Assembly (NCBI GenBank): GCA_045863035.1
Contig: BTUV01000033.1
Span: forward strand, 1 to 26,891
Direction: 5' to 3'
Length of the DNA: 26,891 nt
Source of the DNA: H2-BAC3 sp045863035
GTDB lineage: Bacteria > Bacteroidota > Ignavibacteria > Ignavibacteriales > Ignavibacteriaceae
Shown: piece after piece, positions 15,797 to 23,722 of the stretch
How the letters are laid out: each line of letters starts with the position of its first letter
Numbering within the stretch: the first letter of the stretch is position 1
Position numbers and translations under genes: made by a program
Notes under the pieces: generated by a model
What the model was told of the DNA's origin: nothing
Seen by the model: the letters and a program-made list of their open reading frames with translations, nothing else
Database searches by the model: none

Positions 15797-16381
15797 TTAC
15801 CAGTTCAGGTTGTACCCGATATGCAGCGCTGCGATATAATAAACAGTAGCCGGCTTAAAAGTAATACCCTTCAATTCATTTTTCTTATCCAGGTTTATTT
15901 CACTGCCAATATTAAGCCAGGGATTGATGTATAAATCAATATCTTCCGATGGATACCACACGTAACCCGCTCTTACATTAGGGTATAGGGTTGAAAAAGT
16001 AACACTTTCACCGGAGAGACCTGACTCCACACTTTTATTATAGTAAAATACTGATGGGCCAAAATAAAATCCGGTCCGGTTTCTGCTGAAAAAATATTCC
16101 GCAAAAAACGCATAACTGGTTTTTAGCTGTAAATTCTTCCAGCCCCTCTCTTTATTGACTGAACTCATCATTGCATCCGGAAAATCAGAGGTGTAGATTG
16201 AAAACATAAATGCAGTGGCTGACAAATCTTCCGGAAGATATTTTACACTCAAGGAATATCCGCCTAATATAAAAGGCGCGGGGTCTAACTCCACCGAAAA
16301 AGAGCACTTCCCTGATTCATCCTGCGCGAACACCGTTGCAGTATAAAACACAACGGCAAATATGATTAAGAATTTTTTCAT
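15797..16381 (-). CDS. Predicted small outer-membrane beta-barrel protein
   Basis: A 194-aa secreted protein of unknown function. It starts MKKFLIIFAVVFYTATVFAQ, a clear Sec signal peptide with likely cleavage after VFA or VFAQ. The mature part has alternating hydrophobic/polar strands with many aromatics (AFFAEYFF, TGFYFGPSVFYY, RAGYVWYP, VYYIAALHIGYNLNW) and ends in an aromatic residue, as outer-membrane barrels do. This suggests an eight-stranded barrel. The ATG at 16379-16381 was chosen over a TTG-started frame from 16414 because it gives the signal peptide at once and has AGGAAA just upstream. The Crp/Fnr gene lies 84 bases upstream on the same strand, and a strong palindrome (16392-16409) sits between. 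Function is unknown. Confidence 0.8.
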   Translation of the reverse strand: MKKFLIIFAVVFYTATVFAQDESGKCSFSVELDPAPFILGGYSLSVKYLPEDLSATAFMFSIYTSDFPDAMMSSVNKERGWKNLQLKTSYAFFAEYFFSRNRTGFYFGPSVFYYNKSVESGLSGESVTFSTLYPNVRAGYVWYPSEDIDLYINPWLNIGSEINLDKKNELKGITFKPATVYYIAALHIGYNLNW

Positions 16382-16391
16382 TGTTTTTCCT

Positions 16392-16409
16392 GTTACAGTT
16401 AATTGTAAC
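16392..16409. promoter_or_regulatory. 18-bp palindrome, candidate Crp/Fnr-type operator
   Basis: GTTACAGTTAATTGTAAC is a palindrome with only one mismatched pair (the G and T flanking the central TTAA). Its geometry, two 5-6 base half-sites in an 18-base span, is that of a Crp/Fnr dimer site. It lies between the Crp/Fnr gene and the barrel gene, just downstream of a TACTTTTG box, so a bound dimer would cover the likely transcription start. It could also act as a hairpin in the leader. Confidence 0.5.
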
Positions 16410-16411
16410 TG

Positions 16412-16419
16412 CAAAAGTA
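16412..16419 (-). promoter_or_regulatory. Predicted -7 box of the barrel gene
   Basis: TACTTTTG on the minus strand matches TAnnTTTG exactly and lies about 30 bases before the ATG at 16381. No good -33 TTTG is found 19 bases upstream, as might be expected of a regulated promoter. The palindrome at 16392-16409 begins two bases after it. Confidence 0.4.
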
Positions 16420-16465
16420 TAAGACAGATGAAAAGTATCCATTAACAAATGATAAAATGCAGAAA

Positions 16466-17032
16466 TTATCTGGCCGTTTCTTTTCGTAACCTGCTCAGCG
16501 ACACATTGGTTATGCCTAAATACGTTGCTATATCCGTATGAGGAATCAAATTTTCCAGCAGCGGATAGGTATTTCTAAAATTCAGTAATCGTTCTTTGGC
16601 AGTTAATGAAGCCATCCCTATTTCTTTTTCTGTTTTCCGCGCAAGTTCATTTCGTAAAACCTGATTTCCGAAATTCCTTATCTCAATGTTACTCACCATT
16701 AATTCGGCGAACTGATTAGCGTCAAGTGATACCAGTTCCGCTTTTGTTAATGTTTTTATATAAAAAAGAGATAATTGATTTCTTGAGCGGATTGTGTGAG
16801 GTGAGAGAACTGACTTTTCACCGAAAAAGGAGAGTGTTATTTCTTCTCCTTCAGGATTTATCAGATAGCTTTTACAAATTCCATTCAGCAAAAAATATTC
16901 TCTGTCATTGAACTTATCCTTCTCAACAAATGTCTGGCCGGGTTCATAACCTGCATATTCAAATAATGCCTCTATCTGGCTAAAGGAATGATCAGAGATA
17001 CTGTATATTGAGTCAATTAATTCTTTAATCAT
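16466..17032 (-). CDS. Crp/Fnr family transcriptional regulator
   Basis: A 188-aa regulator of the Bacteroidota-type Crp/Fnr group. The N-terminal cNMP-binding-like beta roll spans about residues 20-110 (EPGQTFVEKDKFNDREYFLLNGICKSY at its core, then GEEITLSFFGEKSV). A dimer helix follows, and the C-terminal winged HTH has IPHTDIATYLGITNVSLSRLRKE (about 163-185), a typical recognition helix. It lacks the Fnr cysteine cluster, so it is not an Fnr-type iron-sulfur sensor. The ligand is unknown. The barrel gene 84 bases downstream and the palindrome between them suggest a local target. A lone GTTAC half-site lies just upstream of its own start (about 17043-17049), too little to claim autoregulation. 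Confidence 0.9.
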   Translation of the reverse strand: MIKELIDSIYSISDHSFSQIEALFEYAGYEPGQTFVEKDKFNDREYFLLNGICKSYLINPEGEEITLSFFGEKSVLSPHTIRSRNQLSLFYIKTLTKAELVSLDANQFAELMVSNIEIRNFGNQVLRNELARKTEKEIGMASLTAKERLLNFRNTYPLLENLIPHTDIATYLGITNVSLSRLRKETAR

Positions 17033-17105
17033 AGCTGACTTTTCGGTTACTAATCAGGATATTCAGTTTCAGCACGGAACCGGTTATTTTTATTCTACGG
17101 TCATT

Positions 17106-17113
17106 CAAAGATA
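17106..17113 (-). promoter_or_regulatory. Possible -7 box of the Crp/Fnr gene
   Basis: TATCTTTG on the minus strand matches TAnnTTTG and lies 74 bases before the ATG at 17032. The -33 position is not matched. The rest of the roughly 300-base gap (17033-17336) holds no gene; its right part is T-rich, with repeats of ATTTTCATTTTTC (about 17243-17288). Confidence 0.35.
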
Positions 17114-17312
17114 AAAAACCACAACACGCATTTCCACGGCACTGGAAACTGCTGCTGCAATCAGGAATGCGTTGATATAAGTGTTATCGTTAGCAGCAAA
17201 AAAAGAAACGGGAAACAAGGATAAAAACCTTTTCCGGCGAAAACCATTTTTTCATTTTCCATCCTTCAATTTTCATTTTTCATTTTTCCGTGCAATTTCC
17301 CCGATTTTTCCC

Positions 17313-17320
17313 TATATTTA
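17313..17320 (+). promoter_or_regulatory. Possible promoter box of the SRP RNA gene
   Basis: TATATTTA matches TAnnTTTG at seven of eight positions and lies 17 bases before the first paired base of the SRP RNA. A start at about 17325 would give an unpaired 5' leader that needs trimming, or the true start is closer. No -33 box is clear. Confidence 0.3.
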
Positions 17321-17336
17321 AAATCTCAATTTTTTT

Positions 17337-17422
17337 GGGTAGCACTTGACGGGCGGGTACCCAACCCCGCCAGGGCCGGAAGGCAGCAACGGTCAGTATT
17401 TCGTCCGGGTAAGTGACTACCC
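17337..17422 (+). ncRNA. ffs: Small bacterial signal recognition particle RNA (4.5S-type)
   Basis: The conserved apical hairpin core is present: CCAGGGCCGGAAGGCAGCA around 17370-17388, with the GGAA tetraloop at 17378-17381 closed by GCC/GGC and the asymmetric loop flanks that bind the Ffh M domain. The outer ends pair: GGGTAG-CACTT (17337-17347) with AAGTG-A-CTACCC (17411-17422), an 11-bp stem with one bulged A. At about 86 nt it is the short form without an Alu domain. Seven Ts follow directly (17423-17429). The RNA works with Ffh and FtsY in co-translational membrane targeting. The exact 5' end is uncertain by some bases. Confidence 0.93.
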
Positions 17423-17429
17423 TTTTTTT
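17423..17429 (+). terminator. T-tract ending the SRP RNA
   Basis: A run of seven Ts directly follows the closing CTACCC of the SRP RNA terminal stem, so the RNA's own end helix with the T-run can act as an intrinsic terminator. The last two Ts are also part of the sixA stop codon, read on the other strand (TAA, 17428-17430). Confidence 0.5.
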
Positions 17430-17907
17430 ATTCGAATATCTTTACCGGAATAAGAAATTCCAGCGCTCCCCTTCCTCTTCCCGCCCTTGAAGGAAAAGAA
17501 ATCCGCGCTATCATCGCTTTCTTGAATTCAACATGCAAATGTCCGCCAGTGGTCATATTCGAGAGATGGGTTGACATATCCGGTTCGTGACCAAAGAGCA
17601 TAACCGAATTCACTCCGAATATATTTATCATTTCGCAAACGCTGTCAGTATCGGTATTACCGGCCAGCAGCCGGTCAAATACTATTGCAGATTTCACGCC
17701 AAATACATCGTGAACAATTTCCGCCGTCTCTTTTGCCCTGAGAAGGGGCGAAGATACAATCAGATCAGGCAGCGGAATTATTTTCTTCCAGTATTCTGCC
17801 GCTTTCTTAACCACCTTTTTTCCATGCGGAGTTAAACGGCGTTCAAAATCAGTGACGGAATATCCCCCTGACTCAGCTTCTCCGTGTCGTATTAAATAAA
17901 CATTCAT
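17428..17907 (-). CDS. sixA: SixA-like phosphohistidine phosphatase
   Basis: A 159-aa histidine phosphatase superfamily protein. The catalytic RHG motif is at the N-terminus (YLIRHGEAE, His8), the second Arg is in SSPLLRAKETAEI, and the second catalytic His is in LFGHEPDMS. Small size, with no extra domain, matches SixA, which removes phosphate from phosphohistidines such as those of PTS and phosphorelay proteins. The PtsN-like protein in this window is a conceivable but untested link. The ATG overlaps the lipoprotein stop by ATGA. It is the last gene of the glgC operon, and its stop touches the T-run of the convergent SRP RNA gene. Other small members act on small phosphates, so the substrate is by resemblance. 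Confidence 0.85.
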   Translation of the reverse strand: MNVYLIRHGEAESGGYSVTDFERRLTPHGKKVVKKAAEYWKKIIPLPDLIVSSPLLRAKETAEIVHDVFGVKSAIVFDRLLAGNTDTDSVCEMINIFGVNSVMLFGHEPDMSTHLSNMTTGGHLHVEFKKAMIARISFPSRAGRGRGALEFLIPVKIFE

Positions 17908-19184
17908 GAACAGTTCACTCCGAATGAGTTAATTATTGCTTCGTATATATCCTTATGTTTCTCATAAGAAAAAGACGGCACTTCAAATAATATCAGATAC
18001 CTTTTATCAGAGCAGACTACCTCAAAGAATTGCATCTGCAACCGTTTCACCACCATACGGTCAGTCATTCTTACCAGAAATGGCTTTTCTACTCTGATAT
18101 CAAGACTGTGGTTAAGGTGATTTTCGGCAGAGTCATCAATAGCTAATTCTATGACTGAAAAACTCGCTGCCTGACTGTCATTTACGTAAAGTGTACCCTG
18201 CCGCGGCTCTTTGATATATGCAGTTATAAAAATATCTCTGCGGATTTTCCATCCCTCCGGAACAAATATAGTGAATCCTTTCGGCTGCTCCGGCGGAGGT
18301 TTCTTAAATTTCTTCGCTGAATCCTCAGCAGACATCCAACCAGTCGAGCGAAGCGCGGTATTTTTGTCAAAGATCTGCCGGTCACTCACTTTCCCCTTAA
18401 ATCCGGATATTCTTGCAACCACCATTGAATCAAAGTAACGGTATCTGCTCTGATAGGCCTGCGCGGTCTGATCATAAGTAAATATCTCCCCTTCGTAGGT
18501 GAAATCAGATTTTGCTTCCGTGCGGAATTTTGTCTTTATTGCCTGAAGCGAGATAGACTCTATATACTGCTCACGCTCTACCGTATTTTCTTTGTAATAA
18601 ATAAATGACCGGAATGCCAAAGCATAGGTATCAAGATGATAGGTATATATATTCAGCCGCCGGACGATCAGGGTATCTTTCGTTCTGAAGCTTTCGGTCA
18701 CCCGGAAATAAGGAATGGAATCAAGCTGACCGGTGAAGACGGAAAGATTTCCGTTAAGTGATTTGTCCAGCAGATAAAGATGCCCCAGGGAATCATATAC
18801 CGCAAAACGGCTATATACCGGGTTCGGACTTTCAAGAACAACAAAATAAAACTTCAGACGGTTTTTTGCCGTAAGACTGTCAATAAAAAAGGTATTCCAA
18901 TTCGTATTTACCGGAAGCGTGAGGTCAAACAGATTACCAAGCCGTTCATTAATTGCTTCATTACCTGCAGAGGCAGACTCAACAAGCTGCAACAAATCTT
19001 TGCCGGAGAACGGTTTGATATCCGACTCTGATGCGCAGCCGGAAAATGCAGCGGTAACCGCAATCAAGATAAGGACGGTCAGACCGTTAGACAGTTTCTT
19101 GAACAAATCAGTGAAAATGTTAATAAATGTAAAAGAAAATATATCACTTTTTTGGCTCAATCTGCGGGGGTAACTTCTTCTCAA
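17904..19184 (-). CDS. Predicted lipoprotein of unknown function
   Basis: I do not recognise the full-length protein (426 aa from the TTG at 19182-19184). It has a hydrophobic signal core (LTVLILIAVTAAF, about 35-47) ending in a lipobox FSGC with Cys50, so it should be an Lgt-processed lipoprotein. The n-region from the upstream TTG is long (about 34 residues). A TTG at codon 27 (about 19104-19106) would give a more normal signal peptide, but no Shine-Dalgarno marks either. The middle is mostly beta and rich in Tyr. The C-terminal 150 residues, with FTIFVPEGWKI and a closing FEVPSFSYEKHKDIYEAIINSF, look like a PsbP/DUF1795-type fold, which is inference. The start overlaps the uvrC stop by TTGA and its own stop overlaps sixA by ATGA. 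Confidence 0.8.
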   Translation of the reverse strand: MRRSYPRRLSQKSDIFSFTFINIFTDLFKKLSNGLTVLILIAVTAAFSGCASESDIKPFSGKDLLQLVESASAGNEAINERLGNLFDLTLPVNTNWNTFFIDSLTAKNRLKFYFVVLESPNPVYSRFAVYDSLGHLYLLDKSLNGNLSVFTGQLDSIPYFRVTESFRTKDTLIVRRLNIYTYHLDTYALAFRSFIYYKENTVEREQYIESISLQAIKTKFRTEAKSDFTYEGEIFTYDQTAQAYQSRYRYFDSMVVARISGFKGKVSDRQIFDKNTALRSTGWMSAEDSAKKFKKPPPEQPKGFTIFVPEGWKIRRDIFITAYIKEPRQGTLYVNDSQAASFSVIELAIDDSAENHLNHSLDIRVEKPFLVRMTDRMVVKRLQMQFFEVVCSDKRYLILFEVPSFSYEKHKDIYEAIINSFGVNCS

Positions 19185-21049
19185 TTACCTGATTCCGGCT
19201 CTTCAGCGTCCATTTCGTCCAACAGTTCCGGGTGTTCATTATAATAACGGACAATCAGGTTCGCTCTTTTTTCTCCGACAACGGGTATCAGCCGTTCTAT
19301 TCCGGCTCTTCGTATCTCATGAATACTTCCAAAACCGGATAAGAGCTTTGCGGCAACTGCATTGCCAATCCCCTTAATTTCATTTAATTCTGATGTGAAG
19401 GTACGCTTGCTTCTTCTTTCCCTGTGAAAAGTAATGGCAAACCGGTGGGCTTCGTCTCGCACCTGCTGAAGCAATTTCAATCCGGATGAAACTTTAGGGA
19501 TATTCTCCGGCTCAGACGCTCCGGGTAAAAATACTTCCTCAAGCCGCTTTGCCAGACCTATTATGGAATAGTTTTCGAAACCAAGTTTATTCAACGCCTG
19601 AACCGCACTCGAAAGCTGCCCCTTTCCTCCGTCAACCATAATCAGGTCAGGAAGTTTCCCCCCTTCTTCTTTAAGCCGCTTATATCGCCGGGTGATGACC
19701 TCAAACATGCTCGCAAAGTCATCCGGTTCCCCCTCTGTTGTACGGATGATAAATTTACGGTAAAGACTTTTCTTTGGTTTCCCTTCAGTAAAAACTACCA
19801 TGTTCGCTACAGTATCTGTCCCCTGAAGATTGGATATATCAAAGCACTCAATTTTACGCGGCAGCGTTTTGAGCCGTAAATCCCTCTGCAATGCTTTAAC
19901 CGGATAAGGCAGATTACCCTCCTTCTTCATCCGCTGAAGCTGTATATCCTTTAGCTGCAGCACTGCATTTTCGCGGCATAGTTTTAGCAATGAGCTTAAA
20001 TCACCCCGTTTGGGATAGTGGAATGATACTTTCTTCTCTGCTTTTTTCTTAAGCCATTCAAGAATCAGTTCTGCTTCGGGAGGTTCGGTTGCAAGTAAAA
20101 TCTCATCCGGAATTTCGACCAACTCATCATAAAACTGCTTTATAACCGAAGCATATATATCCGGCTCCGTGTCATCCGGACTGATTGAGAGGCGAAGCTG
20201 TTTTTTACCAATCAGTTTTCCGCTTCGTAAATTAAATATCGTACAGGTTGCGTCCTTTCCTTCAAAAGCAACTCCTATAACATCCCGGTCTTCTTCATCA
20301 GTGCTTATAATTTTCTGCTTCTCAGAAATAGTTTCGAGTTTGTCAATCTTATCACGCAGCTCGGCAGCATATTCAAATCTCAGTTCTGCTGCTGCAGAGT
20401 TCATCTCAGCTTTAAGCTCTTTAATCAGGTCGGATGTTTTACCTGAAAGCAGTTTACCGACTTGTTGCACCATTTTTTTATAATCATCCGATGAAATCAA
20501 ACCCTCGCATGGTCCGTCACATTTTTTTATGTGAAAGTCAAGACAGACTTTAAATTTCTTCTTCTCAATGCTTTGTTCATCAATCTGGAGGCGGCAGCTT
20601 CTTATTCTGAAGACCTGAGTAATCATCCGCAGCGCTGAACGCATCGCGCGCACTTCCGTATAAGGTCCATAATACTTTGAGCCATCTCTGATTATCCTTC
20701 TGGTCGGAAAAACCCTGGGGAAAAGTTCACTGGTTATGCGTATATATGGAAAGGATTTATCATCCTTCAGGAGGATATTATAACGTGGTTTGTATTGTTT
20801 GATGAAATTGTTTTCGAGGACGAGAGCTTCAATCTCGGAATCTGTTATGACAAGCTGCAGGTCATGAATCTTTTTAACCATAAGCCCTATGCGGACTGAG
20901 TGGTCCCCTTTCTGAAAATAAGAACGGACACGGTTCCTGAGATTCTTTGCCTTGCCTATATACAGATATTTTCCGGTCTCATCAAAAAACTGATAAACAC
21001 CCGGATTATCGGGAAGGTTTTCCAGTTTTGTCTGAAGATCCGGATGCAT
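19181..21049 (-). CDS. uvrC: UvrABC excinuclease subunit C
   Basis: UvrC makes both incisions in nucleotide excision repair. The 622-aa protein has an N-terminal GIY-YIG nuclease (GVYQFF at 17-22, YLYIGKAKNLRNRVRSYF at 28-45, Glu in EALVLE at 74-79), four cysteines at 152, 169, 177 and 181 in the spacing linked to the UvrC iron-sulfur cluster, a UVR domain (about 207-240) that binds UvrB, the RNase H-like C-terminal nuclease (CFDISNLQGTDTVANMVVF, with MVDGGKGQLSSA), and a final helix-hairpin-helix (about 560-610). The ATG at 21047-21049 lies 14 bases after the glgC stop. All key residues are present. The 3' end overlaps the lipoprotein gene by 4 bases. Confidence 0.98.
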   Translation of the reverse strand: MHPDLQTKLENLPDNPGVYQFFDETGKYLYIGKAKNLRNRVRSYFQKGDHSVRIGLMVKKIHDLQLVITDSEIEALVLENNFIKQYKPRYNILLKDDKSFPYIRITSELFPRVFPTRRIIRDGSKYYGPYTEVRAMRSALRMITQVFRIRSCRLQIDEQSIEKKKFKVCLDFHIKKCDGPCEGLISSDDYKKMVQQVGKLLSGKTSDLIKELKAEMNSAAAELRFEYAAELRDKIDKLETISEKQKIISTDEEDRDVIGVAFEGKDATCTIFNLRSGKLIGKKQLRLSISPDDTEPDIYASVIKQFYDELVEIPDEILLATEPPEAELILEWLKKKAEKKVSFHYPKRGDLSSLLKLCRENAVLQLKDIQLQRMKKEGNLPYPVKALQRDLRLKTLPRKIECFDISNLQGTDTVANMVVFTEGKPKKSLYRKFIIRTTEGEPDDFASMFEVITRRYKRLKEEGGKLPDLIMVDGGKGQLSSAVQALNKLGFENYSIIGLAKRLEEVFLPGASEPENIPKVSSGLKLLQQVRDEAHRFAITFHRERRSKRTFTSELNEIKGIGNAVAAKLLSGFGSIHEIRRAGIERLIPVVGEKRANLIVRYYNEHPELLDEMDAEEPESGN

Positions 21050-21063
21050 TCCAGCCGGGGGTA

Positions 21064-22305
21064 TTACCTGAATACGTAATTCTTCGGGATGACCACAATA
21101 CCCGATTCTGACACAGTGAATTTTTTCCGGTCTTCAATAGGGTCAAATCCGATTTCGGTACCTTCGGGTATCACAACATTTTTATCAATGATTGCCCTGC
21201 GAATCTTAACCCGCCTTCCGATATTGCAACTGTTCATCACGATAGAGTCTGTTATATAAGAGTAAGAGTTCACCCTTACATTTGCACCGATAATTGAACG
21301 TTCAACCAGACCGCCGGATACAACTGTTCCGTCACAGAGCATCGAATTGAGTGTACGGCCTATTCTGTCCCCTTCGTGTGATACGGTTTTAGCAGGCGGA
21401 TACTGATTCTGATAGGTGCGAATCGGCCAGTCATAATCATACAGGTTAAATTCAGGAACAACTGAAATCAAATCCATTGTTGCATCATAATATGACTCTA
21501 TGGTTCCGATATCTTTCCAATACGGTTTCGATTTTTTATTTTCATCCACAAAATTGTATGCATAGACATCCATTCCGTTCTTAATCATATACGGAATAAC
21601 ATCCTGCCCAAAGTCATGATTCTTGATTTTCTTTGAAACCATATCATTCAAAACATCACGGAGCGCTGAGGTATTAAAAATATATATACCCATATTCACA
21701 AGAGACTGACCGGGGTTGTTAGGGTCTTCTGGCGGGTTTGCAGGTTTTTCAACAAACGCGCTAACCTTATTGTTTGCATCAATGCCTACAATACCGAAAC
21801 GGCTTGCTTCATCCACGGGTACATTTATACTTGCCAGTGAAAGGTCGGCTTTTCGGTCGATGTGGTTTTGCAGCATCTTCAGATAGTCCATCTTGTAGAT
21901 ATGGTCACCGCTCAGCAGAAGGACCCACTTGCACTTACGGTCAGAGGAGAAAAGATTCATGTTCTGATAAATGGCGTTTGCAGTTCCGAGATACCAGTCT
22001 CCGTTTATTTTTCTCTGCGGGGGGACAGTAAAAACAAACTCACCAAGCTCCGGGTTAAAAATACTCCAGGCCTCGTAAATGTGCTGGTTAAGAGAGTCTG
22101 ACTTATACTGCACGAGGATGTAAATCCTCCTGAGTCCGGAGTTCAGACAGTTAGAGAGGGCAAAGTCTATTATCCGGTATTTCCCTCCGAAGGGTACTGC
22201 CGGTTTACTTCTGTAGGCAGTTAACGGATAAAGCCGCTCTCCCTGCCCTCCGGCAAGTATCATCGTGATGGTATCTCTAAGGATTGCAGAACCTGGAAAA
22301 ATCAT
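21064..22305 (-). CDS. glgC: Glucose-1-phosphate adenylyltransferase (ADP-glucose pyrophosphorylase)
   Basis: GlgC makes ADP-glucose, the committed step of bacterial glycogen synthesis. The 413-aa protein has the nucleotide-binding GGQGERLYPLT (19-29), SKPAVPFGGKYRIIDF, the WYLGTANAIYQN block, the catalytic LSGDHIYKMDY segment, FVEKP (the glucose-1-phosphate Lys) and a C-terminal left-handed beta helix with repeated I-I-x-x motifs. The ATG at 22303-22305 has GGAG at good spacing. It leads the operon with uvrC, the lipoprotein and sixA. No other glycogen gene is in the window, so the pairing with repair is positional. Upstream lies a 340-base divergent gap shared with ychF. Confidence 0.97.
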   Translation of the reverse strand: MIFPGSAILRDTITMILAGGQGERLYPLTAYRSKPAVPFGGKYRIIDFALSNCLNSGLRRIYILVQYKSDSLNQHIYEAWSIFNPELGEFVFTVPPQRKINGDWYLGTANAIYQNMNLFSSDRKCKWVLLLSGDHIYKMDYLKMLQNHIDRKADLSLASINVPVDEASRFGIVGIDANNKVSAFVEKPANPPEDPNNPGQSLVNMGIYIFNTSALRDVLNDMVSKKIKNHDFGQDVIPYMIKNGMDVYAYNFVDENKKSKPYWKDIGTIESYYDATMDLISVVPEFNLYDYDWPIRTYQNQYPPAKTVSHEGDRIGRTLNSMLCDGTVVSGGLVERSIIGANVRVNSYSYITDSIVMNSCNIGRRVKIRRAIIDKNVVIPEGTEIGFDPIEDRKKFTVSESGIVVIPKNYVFR

Positions 22306-22645
22306 ATTCTAACTCCGGAATTATGTCCTAATTTGCCTGAAGATGCTTTATGCAAATTAACGTAAAAATATATTCAAAATGAAGCAATCATCGCAATTTT
22401 CAATGATTTTTTCTAAAAAAACGACTTAAAAACTAAAGGTAATTGTTTTAATCACTACTTCTGGTCATTATGCTATTTTCAAGGTTTCCTATTGGGGTTT
22501 AAACAGACGGAACCATGCTTTATGAAGGATATAACTTTGCCCGAAAACTGAAAATGGGGCAAGATTTACCCCCTCTCCTACGGCATTTTCATAGAATCTG
22601 AGCCACAGTTTTCGTAAATTTGTATTTTAAATTTTTTTTCGTGCG
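22306..22645. other. Divergent intergenic region glgC/ychF
   Basis: 340 bases between divergent genes with no coding frame or known RNA that I can see. It must hold the glgC and ychF promoters. A ychF box is proposed at 22615-22622. For glgC several AT-rich candidates exist (TTAATTTG and TATATTTT on the minus strand, about 22356-22380) but none has a convincing partner box. Confidence 0.5.
22615..22622 (+). promoter_or_regulatory. Predicted -7 box of ychF
   Basis: TAAATTTG matches TAnnTTTG exactly and is the same octamer as the metF box. It lies 23 bases before the ATG at 22646. A TTTT tract (in CATTTTC, 22584-22590) stands about where the -33 box belongs, but is not a clean TTTG. Confidence 0.45.
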
Positions 22646-23722
22646 ATGCAAATAGGTATAGTAGGACTTCAGAACAGCGGAAAGACCACCCTTTTTCAAA
22701 CACTCACCGGACAGGTAACCGATAACCCAAAAGCCGACGGCTCAAGAGGTATTGTCAGGGTTCCGGACAAACGGCTTGACCTCCTGACTGAGATGTTTAA
22801 TCCTCAGAAAACCGTCCAGGCAATTTTGGAATTTATTGATATTCCTGGCCTTCAGGTTGCTGATACAGGAAAGGTGAAAATCACTTCCGACTTTCTGAAT
22901 AAAGTTAAAAATAATGATGCTCTGCTTCATGTGGTGCGGCAGTTTCAGAATGATGCGGTTCCGCACCCGGAGGATAGTATTGACCCGGTGCGAGATATTG
23001 AATTCCTGGAAACAGAATTCCTCCTGAACGATATGGCAATGATTGAAAACCGCCTGCAGAAAATTGAAAAAGACGTTCAGAAAACCAAGAGTGAACAGCT
23101 TGTGAGGGAGCTCCCGGTTTTTAAGAAGCTGATGGAACATATTTCAAATGAAGTTCCTCTTCGTCTTCTTGAACTGGATGAAAATGAACGGAAAGTTATT
23201 TCCGGTTATCAGTTCCTGACCATCAAACCGCTTATCATCGGTTTAAACTTAGATGAAAACTCGAAAGATAAAGCTGATACGCTGGTTTCTGAAATCACAT
23301 CACGTTTTGAAAAGTCGCAATTAATAGTCATCCCTTTCTTCGCGCAATTCGAACTTGAGCTAGCAAATCTCTCTGAGGAAGAAGCATCAGTCTTCATGGA
23401 AGATATGGGAATAACAGAGTCAGCATTGACCCGCATCATCCGCAGGTCGTATGAACTGCTTGGCCTGCAATCATTCTTTACGGTGGGTGAAGATGAGTGC
23501 CGTGCGTGGACGATTAAAACAAATGACACTGCACAGGATGCAGCAGGTGTTATCCATACAGATTTTTATGCAAAGTTCATTCGCGCGGAAGTTGTGCATT
23601 ATGAAGAACTATTAAAACATCAGACGTTCGCAAAATGCAAAGAGGCAGGAGTGTGGCGTCTTGAAGGTAAAGAATATATTGTTAAAGACGGAGATATATT
23701 AAACATCCGTCACAGCGGCTGA
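22646..23722 (+). CDS. ychF: YchF/OLA1-type P-loop NTPase
   Basis: A 358-aa Obg-related NTPase that binds ATP as well as GTP and associates with ribosomes in other bacteria. The P-loop is GLQNSGKTT (7-15), the DxxG motif is in DIPGLQ (about 65-70), a coiled-coil insert spans about 125-170, the base-recognition loop reads NLDEN rather than NKxD, as in YchF, and the C-terminal TGS domain starts near LQSFFTVGEDECRAWTI. The P-loop has Gln-Asn-Ser where most YchF proteins read P-N-V, a small but visible difference. It stands alone at its promoter with typA 85 bases downstream on the same strand. Confidence 0.93.
   Translation: MQIGIVGLQNSGKTTLFQTLTGQVTDNPKADGSRGIVRVPDKRLDLLTEMFNPQKTVQAILEFIDIPGLQVADTGKVKITSDFLNKVKNNDALLHVVRQFQNDAVPHPEDSIDPVRDIEFLETEFLLNDMAMIENRLQKIEKDVQKTKSEQLVRELPVFKKLMEHISNEVPLRLLELDENERKVISGYQFLTIKPLIIGLNLDENSKDKADTLVSEITSRFEKSQLIVIPFFAQFELELANLSEEEASVFMEDMGITESALTRIIRRSYELLGLQSFFTVGEDECRAWTIKTNDTAQDAAGVIHTDFYAKFIRAEVVHYEELLKHQTFAKCKEAGVWRLEGKEYIVKDGDILNIRHSG

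Noticed and set aside
20169..20483. 104-aa open frame on the plus strand opposite uvrC
   Set aside because: Ser/Leu-rich product typical of antisense frames; no motif, no promoter, and fully inside uvrC.
22742..23140. 132-aa open frame on the minus strand opposite ychF
   Set aside because: Lies fully inside ychF, with no recognisable domain or start signal.
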